Shown here piece after piece: positions 21,683-24,202 of a stretch of DNA of 24,202 nt. The DNA comes from a virus. Location of the stretch: the IMG/VR virus record IMGVR_UViG_3300042502_000635, positions 1 through 24,202 of that record; one strand, written 5' to 3'. The stretch's first letter is position 1, and each line of letters begins with the position of its first letter. The notes under the pieces are model-generated. The model had not been told where the DNA came from. It saw only the letters and a program-made list of their open reading frames with translations, and did not search any database. The translations under genes and the position numbers were made by a program.

Positions 21683-23143
21683 CTACGCACTGGCAAGCGG
21701 GCGCGTGCCGGCTTGATTTGCGTTTTGCATTTCCTGTTGCTTCATCATTGCCTCTTCCTTTGCTTTTTTGATTTTCTTGACAGCTTCGCCAAGATCCTTC
21801 AGGTCTACGTCTTCCGGTATCCACTCGCCTTGGAACAAAATGCGAAGCAGTAATTCTGTCGTAATCTGTCCCTTTTCCTCCAGATCACTTAGCACGCTTA
21901 CATCTTGGCCAAGCAAGCGGTAGAAGTCAAAGTCTTTATCGACCACAACTTTAGGCGGTTCAACGTTTCTGTATTCTGCGGCCATCCTAAAGGCTTCATT
22001 TAAGCCTGACTCAAGCTCCATCGCGGCAACCGCCAGCACGCAATTAGCCTGCTGATGGTCGATGCGTTTTGCATCGGCACTTTCTGCGACGAATTTTTGG
22101 CCCAGCAGCTTAGTAACGCCAAGATGCGAGATTTCGTTTTCTAGGCGATCCAGTAATTCCGCTTGCGCCGTAAAGGAACCCGCGTCACATTCGACCCAAT
22201 ACGCCTTGGAGCCGATGCTCATCTTAATGGCGTAGTTCTGGCCCGTAACACCTTCTGCGCCATCGTATTCTTCAAGCACTAGCAAGCCGATGGCGGCAAT
22301 GTGCAGCGAATGCAGTAAGTCGGCCAGTCGCCTGTAATGCGCAATGTTAAGGTGAGCCACGTCAGACAGTGGCGGAGAGGCACACAAGTAACCTTCTTTT
22401 TCCGTGTATATGTTCACGAGTGGAACATAGTTAAGCAAAAACTCTCCAAACTCACCCGTGCTTTTGTTTGCTTCCCTTATTTCGTAGGCCCCTGGCACGA
22501 TGACGCGAGCGATGGCGACATACTTCTCTCCGTAAGTGCCATCATTGACTTTGCGCTCCTCTTGATAGCGAAACATATCTAGCTTTGCGCCGGGGCTATC
22601 GCTTTCTCGCCGGCTGCCTAAATACTGCCACGGATCAACCGGCACAAAATAAGGGCGCAGCGGATCAATTTCGTCTACACCGGATACTGCAACCCGTCTT
22701 TCTGCGTCAACAATTATGGACGACATACCATAAGTCAGCGCAACCTCTAATCGTTTTTTAGCAAACTGATCCAAGGAAGTGCCGTCACCATCGACATTCT
22801 TCCTAAACTCGTTCTCCCAATATGGGTCGCCACCTTCCAGTCTGATACGCCTGCGAAGCACCATGCCAGCAGCATTGCTGATCAACCGCTTAACAAATGG
22901 CGCCAAAACAGATAAATTGACGCGAGCCTCCCACGGGTCATAATTACTACCATCTACCGAATTTTCCCTAGGCTCACGCGGCAAGTAAACTTCAGCGTTT
23001 GCATGTAAATACTCGGTGCCCATGGTAACGGCACGCATGATCTCCCATTTTTGGCGCATCTGCACTACTGTACTGTCCATGAAAAATGGACTTTCCTTGT
23101 CTGCATAATTTGGAAGTGATATTAGTGCCCTTGCAGTGTTCAT
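21683..23143 (-). CDS. portal protein, DUF4055 family
   Basis: 486 residues. The N-terminal region (MNTARALISLPNYADKESPF, then QMRQKWEIMRAVTMGTEYLH) leads to PWEARVNLSVLAPFVKRLIS. The middle has VALTYGMSSIIVDAERR and YFVPVDPWQYLGSR. Residues of about 265-375 show the DUF4055 signature parts: PLSDVAHLNIAHYRRLADLL, then HIAAIGLLVLEEYDG, and VECDAGSFTAQAELLDRLEN with a helix. The C-terminus is a lysine-rich helix (GEAVKKIKKAKEEAMMKQQE). The portal forms the ring through which DNA enters and leaves the capsid. Its start is 81 bases from the divergent terminase start. An AGGAG lies 17-21 bases upstream of the ATG, too far for a normal site. Confidence 0.9.
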   Translation of the reverse strand: MNTARALISLPNYADKESPFFMDSTVVQMRQKWEIMRAVTMGTEYLHANAEVYLPREPRENSVDGSNYDPWEARVNLSVLAPFVKRLISNAAGMVLRRRIRLEGGDPYWENEFRKNVDGDGTSLDQFAKKRLEVALTYGMSSIIVDAERRVAVSGVDEIDPLRPYFVPVDPWQYLGSRRESDSPGAKLDMFRYQEERKVNDGTYGEKYVAIARVIVPGAYEIREANKSTGEFGEFLLNYVPLVNIYTEKEGYLCASPPLSDVAHLNIAHYRRLADLLHSLHIAAIGLLVLEEYDGAEGVTGQNYAIKMSIGSKAYWVECDAGSFTAQAELLDRLENEISHLGVTKLLGQKFVAESADAKRIDHQQANCVLAVAAMELESGLNEAFRMAAEYRNVEPPKVVVDKDFDFYRLLGQDVSVLSDLEEKGQITTELLLRILFQGEWIPEDVDLKDLGEAVKKIKKAKEEAMMKQQEMQNANQAGTRPLASA

Positions 23144-23194
23144 CGCGGCAATGCGTTTGCTCCTAGTCTAGCCTGCCGGCTCCAAAAGGCATGA

Positions 23195-23202
23195 GCTACA
23201 GT
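23195..23202 (+). promoter_or_regulatory. GCTACAGT leader motif before the terminase, in the divergent gap
   Basis: The 81-base gap between portal (23143) and terminase (23225) holds GCTACAGT at 23195-23202. Around it the sequence ATG(A)GCTACAGT and then GTAAGATCAA resembles the leader at 21318-21350 (ATG(C)GCTACAGT, then GTAACTGATCAA). No good -35 box is visible. Two GCCGGC palindromes flank the area (23175-23180, 23219-23224). Confidence 0.35.
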
Positions 23203-23224
23203 CAGCCAGTAAGATCAAGCCGGC

Positions 23225-24202
23225 GTGACCGTAGCAACTGCCCCAACAGGATTACGCCAAAGCGGCGACTTCCTGGCCGGCAGGAATCAACTGTCCCTGC
23301 GGCCAATACAGGGGCGAATTTTTAACGATCGGCGCCGCTTTCGTGTTGTTCTTGCTGGCCGAAGAGGAGGCAAGACAGTGCTTGGCGGCGTTGAACTACT
23401 GCGCGGCGCAGCAGAGCGGAAAGGGGTTTACTATTACGTTGCCCCAACCTATCGAATGGCAAAAGATATCGCGTGGGATACTTACAAGGCTATCATTCCA
23501 GAGCGTTGGATAAGAAAGAAAAACGAATCCAATTTGCGCATTGACCTAATTAACGGTTCTGTCATTTATCTCAAGGGATCGGAAGACCCAGACGCATTGC
23601 GCGGGCCGGCATTAACAGGTGTTGTGCTTGACGAGTGCGCGTTTCAGCAAGAATACACATGGCGTTCTGTTATTCGCCCTGCACTGTCGGACCGTGGCGG
23701 TTGGGCGCTATTTACTACCACGCCATCGCCAGAGGGTACTGCCGGATGGTTCTATGAGCTAATTCTATTACTTAAAGATGCCGACCTTGCCGATCCTGGG
23801 CTTGATCGACTCGACCCGCAGCAGTGGACGCTTTATGAGTACACTTCCTTGCAAGGCGGCAACATTCCTATCGCTGAAATCGAAGAAGCAAAAAGAACAC
23901 TCGCTCCAGAGGTGTTTGAACGTGAATACGAGGCCAAGATTCTGTCCAACACGGGATTGGTCGTGTCCTGTTTTTCGATGCTTAACGTAGATTCAACTAT
24001 CGAAGACGATGAAGAACTGCCGCTTTATGTAGGCATGGACTTTAATAACGATCCGCTAACTGCTATCTGCGCTAACATTATCAAGGTAAACGGTAGAGCT
24101 GTAGAACTGCGCGTGTTTAATGAGCTTAACTTAAAAGGCGCTACAACGTGGGACATGGCTGAAGTGCTAATTGATTTATACGGCGAAAATCGTCGCATTG
24201 TT
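23225..24202 (+). CDS. terL: terminase large subunit (3' part beyond the window)
   Basis: 326 residues in the window; the stop is beyond the right edge. The frame is open from 23213, and the only usual start before the ATPase is GTG at 23225 (MTVATAPTGLRQSGDFLAGR). ATPase parts: RFRVVLAGRRGGKTVLGG with Walker A GRRGGKT at residues 45-51, Walker B VVLDE with Asp136-Glu137, and TTTP at 164-167 (coupling motif). The nuclease domain starts near LPLYVGMDFNNDPLTA with Asp272 as probable first metal ligand. TerL cuts phage DNA and pumps it through the portal. It is divergent from the portal gene, which is not the usual co-directional order. A small terminase is not seen; it may lie outside the window. 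Confidence 0.93.
   Translation, partial: MTVATAPTGLRQSGDFLAGRNQLSLRPIQGRIFNDRRRFRVVLAGRRGGKTVLGGVELLRGAAERKGVYYYVAPTYRMAKDIAWDTYKAIIPERWIRKKNESNLRIDLINGSVIYLKGSEDPDALRGPALTGVVLDECAFQQEYTWRSVIRPALSDRGGWALFTTTPSPEGTAGWFYELILLLKDADLADPGLDRLDPQQWTLYEYTSLQGGNIPIAEIEEAKRTLAPEVFEREYEAKILSNTGLVVSCFSMLNVDSTIEDDEELPLYVGMDFNNDPLTAICANIIKVNGRAVELRVFNELNLKGATTWDMAEVLIDLYGENRRIV

Noticed and set aside
23191-23325. Plus-strand frame starting MSYSQPVRSS upstream of and overlapping the terminase
   Set aside because: 44 residues, arginine-rich and without pattern, and out of frame with the terminase, whose own frame is open from 23213 with a GTG start. Kept only as the place of the leader motif.
1-24202. HIP1 palindrome (GCGATCGC) as proof of a cyanobacterial host
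   Set aside because: I saw only near matches (for example around 5328, 11600, 18206, 19691), no exact copy; phages often lack it, so it tells nothing either way.
1-24202. tRNA genes, CRISPR arrays, insertion sequences, attachment sites
   Set aside because: No cloverleaf, spaced repeat array, transposase or integrase was seen; nearly all bases belong to structural genes.

Overview
The window is a structural and lysis module of a tailed double-stranded DNA phage (or an integrated prophage) with siphovirus architecture. It encodes a terminase, portal, scaffold, HK97-type capsid protein, a neck protein set, one tail-tube protein, a frameshifted tail-chaperone pair and a 1685-residue tape measure. 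No sheath or contractile baseplate gene is seen. Several features resemble cyanobacterial siphoviruses as I know them: a DUF4055-type portal, short fibre proteins with a lysine/arginine-rich start and a 'GEP' motif, a glycine-rich 'TDF..IGA..N..G' fibre domain, and mostly missing Shine-Dalgarno sites. I therefore infer a cyanophage, but the host cannot be proven from this sequence.

Layout, read in the direction of transcription of the minus strand (right to left): portal (23143-21683); scaffold (21301-20618); major capsid protein (20540-19488), followed by a strong terminator; a small protein of 64 residues; four neck/tail-completion proteins (19031-16949); major tail protein (16876-16043), followed by a UUCG-loop terminator; tail assembly chaperones G and G-T (15948-15426); tape measure with an embedded M23 peptidase (15383-10326); tail-tip proteins (10326-4652); a second tube-like protein and a coiled-coil membrane protein (4566-3628); fibre/receptor-binding proteins (3631-478); a holin-like protein (450-133); and the first 45 codons of a further gene that runs off the left edge. 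Many junctions are ATGA/TTGA or TAATG/TAGTG overlaps, as expected for translationally coupled late genes.

Two genes lie on the plus strand. The large terminase starts at 23225 and runs off the right edge, divergent from the portal. A small acidic protein (21357-21617) with its own plus-strand terminator sits between portal and scaffold, against the surrounding operon. Their leaders share a motif around GCTACAGT, also present upstream of the minus-strand gene at 4566.

Main points for a second look: the opposite-strand small gene and its terminator; the shared GCTACAGT leader; a probable +1 (or -2) frameshift in the tail chaperone pair; extended -10 promoters just behind the two terminators that follow the capsid and tube genes; the M23 domain in the tape measure; an NlpC/P60-like tail protein lacking its expected histidine; and two tandem paralogous tail proteins, one with an added DUF4082-like domain. 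I see no tRNA, CRISPR array, integrase, insertion sequence or capsid protease gene in the window.
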